Both the position numbers and the translations under genes were made by a program. Of a stretch of DNA of 64,000 bases, positions 28,690 to 37,225 are shown one piece after another. The notes under the pieces are model-generated. The model worked only from the letters and a program-made list of their open reading frames with translations, was not told the origin of the DNA and made no database searches. The first letter of the stretch is position 1; every line of letters begins with the position of its first letter. The stretch lies in the NCBI RefSeq assembly GCF_011516835.1, contig NZ_WOTB01000008.1:92340-156339 (forward strand). Direction: 5' to 3'. Origin of the DNA: Acetobacter musti (GTDB lineage: Bacteria; Pseudomonadota; Alphaproteobacteria; Acetobacterales; Acetobacteraceae).

Positions 28690-30789
28690 TCAGTAGCTCA
28701 GTGTAAAGCCGGCATAGCCGCCGCGACCTGGCTGCAGATACCCCAGTGAAGGTTCATACTGCCGGTTCAGCAGATTATCCGCGCGGACAAATACGGTGAC
28801 ATAACGGTTGATCTTATAGTTCGCGGCGATATCGATCGTGAAATAGCCGTGTCCTTTCGCGCAGGTGGCGCAGGTTGCATAACCGATGACCGGAAGGTCG
28901 CGCCAGCCGCTGGTGTAGAGGATGTTGCCGGAGAATGTCAGATTCCGGACGGGTGTCCATGTCGTGTTGAAATTGAATTTATGCTGCGGACGGCGCTGAA
29001 GTTCACCACCTGTCGACTCATCCCGCGTGTGCGTCCAGGTGTAGTTCAGATTAAATGCCAGGCTCTCAAGCGCTTTCCAGTTCAGGAACGCCTCGACGCC
29101 ATACATCCGCGCTTTCGCGACATTGGCGTAAGAGTAAATGTAATTTCCTGAATCGATCGCGAGTGAGGACTGGATCAGATTCTGCACGCGGTTGTCATAC
29201 CAGGTCGCGCCGAAATTCAGATGATTGTTCAGAAGTTTCTGCTCGACGCCGGCATCGTAGCCGATCAGCTTCTCGGCCCGGAGTTTCGGATTTCCGACTT
29301 CCGCGTAGCCTGCACCGACCTGACTGGCGAAGAGCTGATACAGTGACGGGCCGTGAAAACCCGAGCCGGCGCTGGCCTTGATGATCGTGCCGGTTCCGGG
29401 GACATGAATTGCCGGGGCCACGCGCCATGTCACATGGTTGCCGTAGCGGGAGTTCGCATCGTAACGGATGTTGGCAGCACCATAGAGAATCTTATTCCAG
29501 TTGCCCTGATACTGTCCGTATCCGGCGGTCGTATCCATGCTGGCCGAGTTGTTGTACCCGCTGTCCCATTCGCTGGCCGGAGTGTGGCTGGTGTTGAACG
29601 TGTCGTGGAAATGCTCCGCGCCGATCAGCAGAGAACCATACTGTCTGAGATTGAATGTGCCGTGCCAGTCAATTTTCAGGCGTGACGAGCGGTAGTAATC
29701 CGGGTCCGGATTAGCCGGGCTGCCATAATAGGTTCCCGTCTCCGTCCAGCGGTTGCGGTTGGTCATGTAGCCCAGCCCGATCACCTGCTCGAAAAAACCG
29801 CCGCCGGATACGAGATGCGCCGTGCCGCGGACCACGGCCTCGTTGCTGTTGTTTTGCTCTCTGAGGCCGGAATAGCCGTATTCATTCTCGCTCTGCAGAT
29901 CGTAGAGGGAATAGGAGTGATAATTGCTCTGCACCAGCCGCGATGTCAGGCCGACATCGAAATTATCCGTGACATCGTAACCGAGACGGATATTCGCGCT
30001 TCTGTTGTCGTTCCGGTTGCCTTCATGCCGCTGCCGCCAGTCGGCGCCGTAGGCCCGCTCCGCATAGGCCGGAATGCTGTTGAATCCATCCATACGGTAG
30101 TGTGACAGATCGATATTGTAATGGAAGCGGCCCGCGCTGCCCCTTGCTCCGAACGCCTGATTGAATGTGCCGTAAGCGCCGCCTTCGATACGTACGAATG
30201 GCTTAAACCGTCCCTGCCCCTGTGCGGTCGTGATATCGATGACGCCGGCCATGGCGTCCGCGCCGTAAAGGCCGCTCTGCGGTCCGCGCAGAATCTCGAT
30301 CCGTCCCATGCCGTCAGTCGTGAACTGGGCGGGATCGAATGAACCTGCGGGCGTGCTGCCGTCGTTGATGTCCATGCCGTCCAGGCGAACCTTTACCTGG
30401 TTCGCATTCCCCCCGCGCATGAAAATCGATGACGTGGCGCCGGGGCCGCCGGACTGGACCACATTCATGCCCACCTGACGGGCGAGAATATCCGACAATC
30501 CGCGACGCTGCTGGGTCTGGATCTGCTCTTCCGTGATGATCGTCATGCTGGTGCCGATCTCATCGGCCGGGGTCGGGCGGCGCGCGGCACTCACCGTAAT
30601 CTGTTCCGGCAGGCCTGTATTCACCACTGTCTTCGGTTTTGCCGGGACTTTTGCCTCACCCGTTACGGGGGCACCGGACGTCTGTTTCTTTCCGGTGTTC
30701 TGCCGGGCCGGTGTATCGGCGCGAGCCTCATGCAGAACAAGCGCTGGCAGAAAGGTGGAGGCAATCAGAAAACTACGGAAAACAGACAT
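28690..30789 (-). CDS. btuB: TonB-dependent vitamin B12 receptor
   Basis: A 699-residue receptor with signal peptide (about 1-24), a TonB-box-like ITVSA near residue 64, a complete plug (GTSMTIITEEQI, FMRGGNANQVKVRLDGMDINDGS, RIEILRGPQSGLYGADAMAGVI) and a 22-strand-type barrel ending GYAGFTLSY with terminal aromatic residue. Plug and barrel order match BtuB. It heads an operon with btuF, C and D and lies 125 bp after a cobalamin riboswitch, so B12 uptake across the outer membrane is a firm assignment. When cobalamin is plentiful the riboswitch should lower its expression. Confidence 0.93.
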   Translation of the reverse strand: MSVFRSFLIASTFLPALVLHEARADTPARQNTGKKQTSGAPVTGEAKVPAKPKTVVNTGLPEQITVSAARRPTPADEIGTSMTIITEEQIQTQQRRGLSDILARQVGMNVVQSGGPGATSSIFMRGGNANQVKVRLDGMDINDGSTPAGSFDPAQFTTDGMGRIEILRGPQSGLYGADAMAGVIDITTAQGQGRFKPFVRIEGGAYGTFNQAFGARGSAGRFHYNIDLSHYRMDGFNSIPAYAERAYGADWRQRHEGNRNDNRSANIRLGYDVTDNFDVGLTSRLVQSNYHSYSLYDLQSENEYGYSGLREQNNSNEAVVRGTAHLVSGGGFFEQVIGLGYMTNRNRWTETGTYYGSPANPDPDYYRSSRLKIDWHGTFNLRQYGSLLIGAEHFHDTFNTSHTPASEWDSGYNNSASMDTTAGYGQYQGNWNKILYGAANIRYDANSRYGNHVTWRVAPAIHVPGTGTIIKASAGSGFHGPSLYQLFASQVGAGYAEVGNPKLRAEKLIGYDAGVEQKLLNNHLNFGATWYDNRVQNLIQSSLAIDSGNYIYSYANVAKARMYGVEAFLNWKALESLAFNLNYTWTHTRDESTGGELQRRPQHKFNFNTTWTPVRNLTFSGNILYTSGWRDLPVIGYATCATCAKGHGYFTIDIAANYKINRYVTVFVRADNLLNRQYEPSLGYLQPGRGGYAGFTLSY

Positions 30790-30914
30790 GGCGTTTTACA
30801 GGTCTCGCGGTCACGTTAGCTGCCACGAGAACGCATCATCGCCAGACCGCGTCATAAGACAGTCAGCGATATCGCCCGCCAGAACACCCCGTCCAGCGTT
30901 TCCCGGTCGCAACC

Positions 30915-31110
30915 AATGATGACGGCAGGTTTCCTGGCTCGCGGCGTTGTTCCCTGCGCAACCTTCCCGGGAGAGACCTTCCCAGTGGCCCGGACCAGAC
31001 TGTCCGGTTACAGCGCAGTCATACCGCTTACAGTTGCGGGGACAGCCGCAGCTTTGGACGTCTCCATCCGCACTGCATTCCCTTTTGACCCCGGATCAGC
31101 GGGGCACCGT
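30915..31110 (-). promoter_or_regulatory. cobalamin riboswitch upstream of btuB
   Basis: On the minus strand the element starts with GGTGCCCCGCTGATCCGGGG and contains GGGAATGCAGTGCGG, then CCCCGCAACTGTAAGCGG, GGGCCACTGGGAAGG and, near its end, GAGCCAGGAAACCTGCC. These are the conserved parts of the AdoCbl/cobalamin aptamer in the right order. It ends about 125 bp before the btuB start, within the 5' leader. Confidence 0.95.
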
Positions 31111-31453
31111 CGCGGCCTTATCTCTGCCCCGATCTGTTTCTGTCAAGAAACCGTTCCGCATATCTCACCGGACAGGCCGGTCCGCAGACCTCTGCCCGGC
31201 AAGGCCGCCGGTTCCGGGCGCCGCCGTCCAGGGGTGTTATATCTGATGAACATAACTCAGGTGTTGCGCCAGAGGATCGTCCGGCGAACGAAAATCCATC
31301 ACCGGGATCAGCGTCCGGCCTGTTGTCCCGGTGGATCACCCACAAAACAGAGTGGCCATGCACCGGAACCTGGAAAATCCGCATCCGGACGTGCAGCGGA
31401 TCACTGGCCGCCAGTCATCGGCGGCGGTCACCACCAGCCGAAAAGGATTCCTC
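31111..31453. other. gap upstream of the riboswitch
   Basis: About 340 bp between the riboswitch and the end of the next minus-strand gene. It must carry the btu promoter; a GTTATATC stretch near 31236 is the only AT-rich spot, but no -10/-35 pair is convincing. Open frames here are not supported by ribosome sites. Confidence 0.35.
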
Positions 31454-32773
31454 TCAGAGCTCGTTCCAGGGTTGCAGACCACGAACCGTCTCCTTCTGCA
31501 CGCGCCGGACCGACGGTCGCTCATCCGCGGGCGGCGGCAGCAGGGCGAGATAATCCACCAGCAGCGCGGACGGCCTGCGAAGATCGATCAGCGATTCCGC
31601 CGTCCGCATCCGTTCAACGATGGACAGGCCAAGATGAACGTCATCCAGCACGCGCTTCGCCAGACGTTTGAGCGAGTCCCGGTAATCCGCCGGACGCGAC
31701 AGGCCCCCGCCGATCGAGGCCAGATTCCGCAGACGCCGGTTGCCCCGCTCGAACGCAATCATCAGGGAGTCAGGCCAGGACGCCCGCGGCCAGTGAATCA
31801 GCAGATCTTCCGCCACCAGCAGATCGAACTGCAGCCGGCATGCACGCGCCGCCACGCTCCTGAGCTGCGCGGCGGGAAGCACGTGCACAGAGCAGCGATT
31901 CGCAAAGCGGATCAGAGACAGAATAGTGGCCAGGTCCGGCACCTCCAGCCACAATGTCACGCGACGTCCCTCCCGCGCCACGGCTTTTACCCCTTTCAGG
32001 TCTTGCAGAATCTTCGTGCAACGCGCCTCAAAAAGCGGGAAAACCTCCGCCAGCGCCTCATCGCAGGCGGCGACATAACGGCCCTTATGCGCGAAGGACA
32101 GCGCAACGGTCCGCGCCGCCGGGAGCACGATGTCGATCTCATTGCGCGCCGCGAGAAGCAGCGGCATCGCGAACGTCCAGGCCAGTATCCCTGTGCCGGC
32201 GATACGGGTCAGCGCGGCCAGCAGTCCGGACCGGTCCGCCACGGCCGGCACAGGGCTGCTCCCGTGCGGAAACAGGAGTGGCGCCTCGGCGAACAGGACT
32301 GCAAGCGATGGCAACAACCCGGTAATGTCGGTGGTCTTCAGCCCGGCCGTCACCGCCATCTCGTCCAGCACGGTCGGCGGCACAGGACGCGACAGCACCG
32401 CCGCCGCCCGCGCCCAGAGCAGTTCGGACGCACGCTGCACCGGGTCGGCCCATTCCGGCTCTTCCAGCGGGTCACGCGCCGGCAGCCTGCTCCCGTTTCC
32501 CGATTCAATCAGCCGCAGAACCAGATCGGCCTCAGGGTAACAGTCGAACATCCAGATCCGCAGGGGTTCGAGCAGCGTATCCGGAATGCGGGTCGTCGAT
32601 TCCTTCAGGGACCGGCGCCACTGCGCGGACGGCACGACCAGCGGCCAGAGCGGCCGGAACAGCAGATCGAACGGCATAATGCCCGGCCCGGCAACGGAGA
32701 CTTCAGCTTCCTCGTCGCCGGCGGACCGGGAAAGGAACGACGCACGGCTCGTCGCGGACAGTCCCATTTTCAC
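31454..32773 (-). CDS. unknown protein, second gene of an overlapping pair
   Basis: A 439-residue protein of unknown family. It is predicted from composition to be mostly helical and cytoplasmic, with many Leu/Ala/Arg segments and no signal peptide, metal motif or nucleotide loop that I can see. Its start overlaps the stop of the upstream gene by four bases, so the two are translated together and probably act together. Good codon use and length support a real gene. Function unknown. Confidence 0.75.
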   Translation of the reverse strand: MKMGLSATSRASFLSRSAGDEEAEVSVAGPGIMPFDLLFRPLWPLVVPSAQWRRSLKESTTRIPDTLLEPLRIWMFDCYPEADLVLRLIESGNGSRLPARDPLEEPEWADPVQRASELLWARAAAVLSRPVPPTVLDEMAVTAGLKTTDITGLLPSLAVLFAEAPLLFPHGSSPVPAVADRSGLLAALTRIAGTGILAWTFAMPLLLAARNEIDIVLPAARTVALSFAHKGRYVAACDEALAEVFPLFEARCTKILQDLKGVKAVAREGRRVTLWLEVPDLATILSLIRFANRCSVHVLPAAQLRSVAARACRLQFDLLVAEDLLIHWPRASWPDSLMIAFERGNRRLRNLASIGGGLSRPADYRDSLKRLAKRVLDDVHLGLSIVERMRTAESLIDLRRPSALLVDYLALLPPPADERPSVRRVQKETVRGLQPWNEL

Positions 32774-33912
32774 GCTCTCCCCGCATCGAGTGCGATTTCA
32801 GCGCGGAGCAGCCGCTCATTGCGCTCCGAAAGCCAGACGGCATAATCGATTTCCTGCGGCCAGCCGGAGAGTCCGGGCCGGGGCGTGTTCGCGCCCGGCA
32901 TGTCCTGCGTTCCGGCACTGTTCCGGTGACCCAGCACCTGGGCAAGCGCCGCGATATCCGCCACCGCATGCGCCCGGCAGGGTGCGCGCGCCACTTCCCG
33001 CGCCATCAGGCAGAAGCGGTTCCAGCCGGCAAGCAGACCGAGATCAGCTGCAAACGGATTACGCGCCGGGACCAGCGCGGTAAGGCGATCCGGCATGACC
33101 AGAAGCTCCGCCAGACTGGTATAAAGCGCCTCGATCCGGGTCAGGGCGTCTTCAGCCAGACGCAGACACCGCCCCGCGCTGGTGCCGTTATAATCCGGTG
33201 GCAGAATGTCGGACAGGCCGCCGATCACCTCGCGCATCAGCGCCAGCCGGGGCGGAACCCGTGCCTCCGGCACGCCTCCCTTCTCCGGTGCACCATTTCG
33301 CTCCGGCCGCTGAGGCGAAAAGCGGGGCCTGAATGGCTGCCTCACCGGACGGGGAGCCCCGGAACCGGAAGATGTAGGACGAAACGAACCGGAACGGGAA
33401 GACGTGGCAGGCCTGAGTATGGAAGACAGGTCGGACGGGGCGATCCCGGTCTGGAGAAGCACACCGGCCAGCCAGTCCGGCAGATCGGGCGATGCTCCGC
33501 GCGGGATGAACATGGAAACGAGCTGGTCGCGCAGCACCCGCTGGCGGCGGCCCGCCACATCGGCCACCCGGCGCGCGAGAACCTGGGCCTCCCGGCCGGC
33601 AAAGCCCGAGAGCGCTGTCGCGCGGGCGCTGTCCTGCACATCCCGCACCGTCACCGGCTTCATGGCAATGATCCGGCGGATCAGAACACGGTCGAAAGCG
33701 GAGGGTGAGAAGCCGAAATCATCCAGACGATCCGGCGGCGCGACCAGCACGCCGGCGCCAAACGGGTTCGGCAGAATGAGCTCCGCGGGCCGCTGCGGAT
33801 GAATGCGCAGCATCAGTCCGCCAGAGAGCGGGCTGGTGGTCGGAAGGAAGATGGAAAGCCCCGGAGCGATCGACGCGACGGGCGCCATTTGCGATTCGAG
33901 AACGCTCTCCAT
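32770..33912 (-). CDS. unknown protein, first gene of an overlapping pair
   Basis: A 380-residue protein of unknown family. The first 130 residues look folded (with PNPFGAGVLVAPPDRLDDFGFSP), residues about 168-215 are a disordered linker rich in Ser, Pro and Arg, and the last 160 are helical. It starts 116 bp from the divergent rsmB gene. The linker between two folded parts suggests a scaffold or adaptor, but this is guesswork. I cannot link it to a pathway. Confidence 0.75.
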   Translation of the reverse strand: MESVLESQMAPVASIAPGLSIFLPTTSPLSGGLMLRIHPQRPAELILPNPFGAGVLVAPPDRLDDFGFSPSAFDRVLIRRIIAMKPVTVRDVQDSARATALSGFAGREAQVLARRVADVAGRRQRVLRDQLVSMFIPRGASPDLPDWLAGVLLQTGIAPSDLSSILRPATSSRSGSFRPTSSGSGAPRPVRQPFRPRFSPQRPERNGAPEKGGVPEARVPPRLALMREVIGGLSDILPPDYNGTSAGRCLRLAEDALTRIEALYTSLAELLVMPDRLTALVPARNPFAADLGLLAGWNRFCLMAREVARAPCRAHAVADIAALAQVLGHRNSAGTQDMPGANTPRPGLSGWPQEIDYAVWLSERNERLLRAEIALDAGRA

Positions 33913-34028
33913 GGGTTTATGTGCTGTCCTGCGTATGCGGATTGAAAGGGATCATGCGGAAAAACGGGCTGGCACCGCGGCGGATGACGTGTCATGTCCT
34001 CGCCGGAGACCATTCAGACCCGGGAACG

Positions 34029-35438
34029 ATGAACATTCCGTCAAGCGATGCACAGAAGCCGAAGCGTCCCCCTCGCGGACGCGCGCCAGGATCGTCGAAA
34101 AGCCGCAGCCGGAAAGGTCAGGCCCCCGGCACGTCCAATGGCACGTCCGATGGCAGCACATCCACCGGCACGCCACGGAACGCCGATCCGACACGCGACA
34201 TCGCCTTCGATATCGTCCGTGGCGTGATCGAGAATCGCCGGATGCTCGAGACCACCCTGTCCCGCTCCCCGGACGCGAAAGTCGCGGATGCGCGCGACCG
34301 CGCCGCCGCACACCGCCTCGCCGCCTCCGCCCTGCGGCATATGGGCACCCTGTCCGCCGTCCTGGAGCCGTTTCTCCGCAAGGAGCCGCCGGAACCCGTG
34401 CGCGCGGCCCTGCTGCTCGGCTCCGCGCAGCTCCTCTTCCTCGAAACGCCGCCGCACGCCGCCGTCGGCACCACCGTCGACCTGATGCGCCGTCGTGGTC
34501 TGGCCCCGTTTGCGGGTCTCGCCAACGCCGTGCTGCGCAAAGTCGCGAATGGCGGCCCCGCACTTCTGGAAGGCCTCGACCAGGACCGGCTCGACGTTCC
34601 GTCCTGGCTCTGGTCCTCCTGGAAAACCCTCGGTCCCGGCGTCGCCCGCGCCATCGCCCGGGGTCTGGAACACGAAGCCCCGCTGGACCTGACCCTGCGC
34701 CCCGGAGCCGAAGTCCCGGAAGGTGGCGACCTGCTCCCGACCGGCTCCGTCCGCCTGCCCGCCGGAACGAAAGTGACCGAACTGCCCGGCTTCGGGGACG
34801 GCGCCTTCTGGGTCCAGGACGCCGCCGCCGCCCTGCCGGCCCGGATGCTGGCCGCCCGCCCCGGTGAACAGGTGGCCGATCTCTGCGCCGCGCCAGGCGG
34901 CAAGACGGCACAGCTCGCCCTCACCGGCGCGCATGTCACCGCCCTGGAGCGCGATGCCGGACGGCTCGAACGCCTGACGCAGAACATGGAGCGGCTGAAG
35001 CTGACCGTCACCACCGTCTGCGCGGATGCCGCCGCATGGCAGCCGGAAGCGCCGCTTGACGCCATCCTTCTCGACGCCCCCTGCTCGGCCACCGGAACCG
35101 CCAGGCGGCATCCGGACGCGCTCTGGATCAAACGTCCCCGCGATCTCGCGGCCCTGACGGAGGCCCAGGACTCCCTGCTCGCCGCCGCCGCCCGCATGCT
35201 GAAACCCGGCGGCAGGCTGGTTTACGCCGTCTGCTCCCTCCAGCAGGAAGAAGGACCGGACCGCGCCCGCGCTGCCGAACGTTACGGTCTGAAACCCGAT
35301 CCGATCCGGCCGGAAGAACTTGCGGACCTGCCTGAGGCCCTCACCCCCGAAGGCTGGCTGCGGACCCATCCCGGCATGTGGCCGGAACGGGGCGGCATGG
35401 ACGGCTTCTTCGCCGCCCGCTTCGTGAAAGCAGGCTGA
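34029..35438 (+). CDS. rsmB: 16S rRNA m5C methyltransferase (RsmB/NOL1/Nop2/Sun family)
   Basis: A 469-residue protein: a disordered basic N-terminus (1-50), a NusB-like RNA-binding domain (about 55-185), and an AdoMet methyltransferase domain with CAAPGGKT (286-293), DAPC with Cys352, and a second catalytic Cys402 in AVCSLQQEEG. The two cysteines are the pair used by RNA m5C methyltransferases; RsmB modifies C967 of 16S rRNA in E. coli. ATG 34029 is chosen because upstream codons look non-coding. The gene order rsmB, unknown, rpe, heparinase-like is familiar in alphaproteobacteria. Confidence 0.92.
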   Translation: MNIPSSDAQKPKRPPRGRAPGSSKSRSRKGQAPGTSNGTSDGSTSTGTPRNADPTRDIAFDIVRGVIENRRMLETTLSRSPDAKVADARDRAAAHRLAASALRHMGTLSAVLEPFLRKEPPEPVRAALLLGSAQLLFLETPPHAAVGTTVDLMRRRGLAPFAGLANAVLRKVANGGPALLEGLDQDRLDVPSWLWSSWKTLGPGVARAIARGLEHEAPLDLTLRPGAEVPEGGDLLPTGSVRLPAGTKVTELPGFGDGAFWVQDAAAALPARMLAARPGEQVADLCAAPGGKTAQLALTGAHVTALERDAGRLERLTQNMERLKLTVTTVCADAAAWQPEAPLDAILLDAPCSATGTARRHPDALWIKRPRDLAALTEAQDSLLAAAARMLKPGGRLVYAVCSLQQEEGPDRARAAERYGLKPDPIRPEELADLPEALTPEGWLRTHPGMWPERGGMDGFFAARFVKAG

Positions 35439-35448
35439 AAGGCAGCCC

Positions 35449-36291
35449 ATGACCACGGGCGATGAATCCCGGATAAACACCTCGCAGGCGGAACCTTTGC
35501 AACAGGGCGTTTCCCGCTCAGATCTCTCAGGGAACGGTGCTGCACCTCCGGGCCATCACACCGCGCATATCGACACACCGGACGGACGCCGGATCTGGCG
35601 CGACATGCTGGACCATGCGCCGCAGCTTGAAACGCTGATCCGCTACATCGCCCTGCTGCAGGCCCGGACAGCCGGACTTCATCTGCCCTGGTACCAGCAG
35701 GAACTCTTCGAGCGCCGCTTCTTTCGCGTCCCGTCTCCTGTCACCGGACGCATGATTCATTCGGGAGAAGCCCGCCTTGCCGGCGCACACGCCACCATTT
35801 TCCGTCTTCCCGACATCCCCGGCCTTCTCCTGGCCAGCACGGGCCTGAGCGATGCACAGCTGACCGGCATCAGATCCACAGATGGCAGGCCGGGAGGCAC
35901 CAGACGACCGGCAGGCACGGAGACAGCCGGCGACAAAAGCCATCCGATCGACGCCATCCTAGCCCCCGGCCTCAATGCCACGCTCCTCTTCGGCGCCCGC
36001 GAAGCCGCTCCGCTCCCGCCCGACGCCCTGAACGCATTTCCTGCCCCGCCACAGGCTGTCACCAGCGCCATCGCCGTGTACGACCCGGCCATCGCACCCG
36101 ATACCCTGCTGCCACTGATTCACGAGATCGCAGCCCTTCCGCGCTATGTGGCTCCCGTCCGGATCAGCGGGCTGCCCGCTTCCCTGACGGAGATCGCGGC
36201 CCGCCTTTCCCAGGTGGAGACCGACGGCTCCGGTCCTTCACCCGCCTCCCCGCTTACGGCCTCCGGTCAGGTGGTCTTCCGGCTCGGGTAA
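35449..36291 (+). CDS. unknown protein between rsmB and rpe
   Basis: A 280-residue protein, 10 bp after rsmB. The first 45 residues look disordered. The segment 75-130 is rich in aromatic and Arg residues (LPWYQQELFERRFFRVP). I see no known motif, signal peptide or membrane segment. Its place in the rsmB cluster suggests shared transcription, but no function follows from this. Confidence 0.65.
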   Translation: MTTGDESRINTSQAEPLQQGVSRSDLSGNGAAPPGHHTAHIDTPDGRRIWRDMLDHAPQLETLIRYIALLQARTAGLHLPWYQQELFERRFFRVPSPVTGRMIHSGEARLAGAHATIFRLPDIPGLLLASTGLSDAQLTGIRSTDGRPGGTRRPAGTETAGDKSHPIDAILAPGLNATLLFGAREAAPLPPDALNAFPAPPQAVTSAIAVYDPAIAPDTLLPLIHEIAALPRYVAPVRISGLPASLTEIAARLSQVETDGSGPSPASPLTASGQVVFRLG

Positions 36292-36510
36292 CAGTTTCGT
36301 GGGAATGGCAGGGTCGCTCCTGCCGGACCGGCCGGAAATCGCTCTGAACTGCCGGCTGACATCCGGGCCGATCACTCGCTCCGGCCGCCCGACCCGGCGC
36401 CGGCGTGACCTCTGGTCCGGACTGTGGCCTGAACCCCGATCAGGCCCTTGCGTAAAAAAGAGTTTCAGCCAGCAGTTGCGCGTAGCGTGATGATTCCGGA
36501 TAACGAAGAA

Positions 36511-37185
36511 ATGACGAATCCCTCTTCTCTTATCATCGCGCCAAGCATCCTGGCTGCCGACTTCGCCCGGCTCGGAGAGGAAGTGGCCGCCATCGAAAAA
36601 GCCGGCGCGAACTGGATCCATCTCGATGTGATGGACGGCCATTTCGTGCCCAACATTTCTTTCGGTCCCGCCGTCATCAAAGCCCTGCGCGGGCATTCCA
36701 CTCTGCCCTTCGACGCCCACCTGATGATCGACCCGTGCGATCCGTATCTGGAAGCCTTCGCCCAGGCCGGCGCCGACCATATCACCGTGCATGCCGAAGC
36801 CGGTCCCCATCTTCACCGCTCGCTCCAGCGCATCCGCGCCCTTGGTGTGAAGGCGGGCGTCTCCCTCTGTCCGGCGACACCGCCCGGACAGCTTTCGGAA
36901 ATTCTCGATATGGTCGACATCATCCTGGTGATGACCGTCAATCCAGGCTTCGGCGGCCAGAAATTCCTGACCAGCCAGCTTCCGAAAATTGAAGCCTTGC
37001 GGGCCATGATCGACGCCACCGGACGCGACATAAGACTGGCCGTCGATGGCGGCATCGACGCCGAGACCGCCCCGCTCGCCACGACGGCCGGCGCGGATGT
37101 GCTGGTCGCAGGCAGCGCGATTTACGGAGCCGGCGATTATGCCGCGGCCATCCGCGGCCTGCGCGGAGCCTGTCCGGCATCGTGA
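36511..37185 (+). CDS. rpe: ribulose-phosphate 3-epimerase
   Basis: A 224-residue TIM-barrel enzyme that interconverts ribulose 5-phosphate and xylulose 5-phosphate in the pentose phosphate pathway, a main sugar route in acetic acid bacteria. Seen: [15 protein letters not shown], the metal-binding [32 protein letters not shown] and VDGGI. ATG 36511 gives the normal length; ATG 36490 would add seven residues. No strong ribosome site marks either start. Confidence 0.95.
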   Translation: MTNPSSLIIAPSILAADFARLGEEVAAIEKAGANWIHLDVMDGHFVPNISFGPAVIKALRGHSTLPFDAHLMIDPCDPYLEAFAQAGADHITVHAEAGPHLHRSLQRIRALGVKAGVSLCPATPPGQLSEILDMVDIILVMTVNPGFGGQKFLTSQLPKIEALRAMIDATGRDIRLAVDGGIDAETAPLATTAGADVLVAGSAIYGAGDYAAAIRGLRGACPAS

Positions 37186-37225
37186 CTCCCCTTCATCTCC
37201 GATCTGCAAAGCGAGGCGTCCCGGA

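Noticed and set aside
31331..32845. A 504-codon Arg/Gln-rich frame on the plus strand
   Set aside because: Antisense to the unknown gene at 31454, with low-complexity basic sequence typical of shadow frames.
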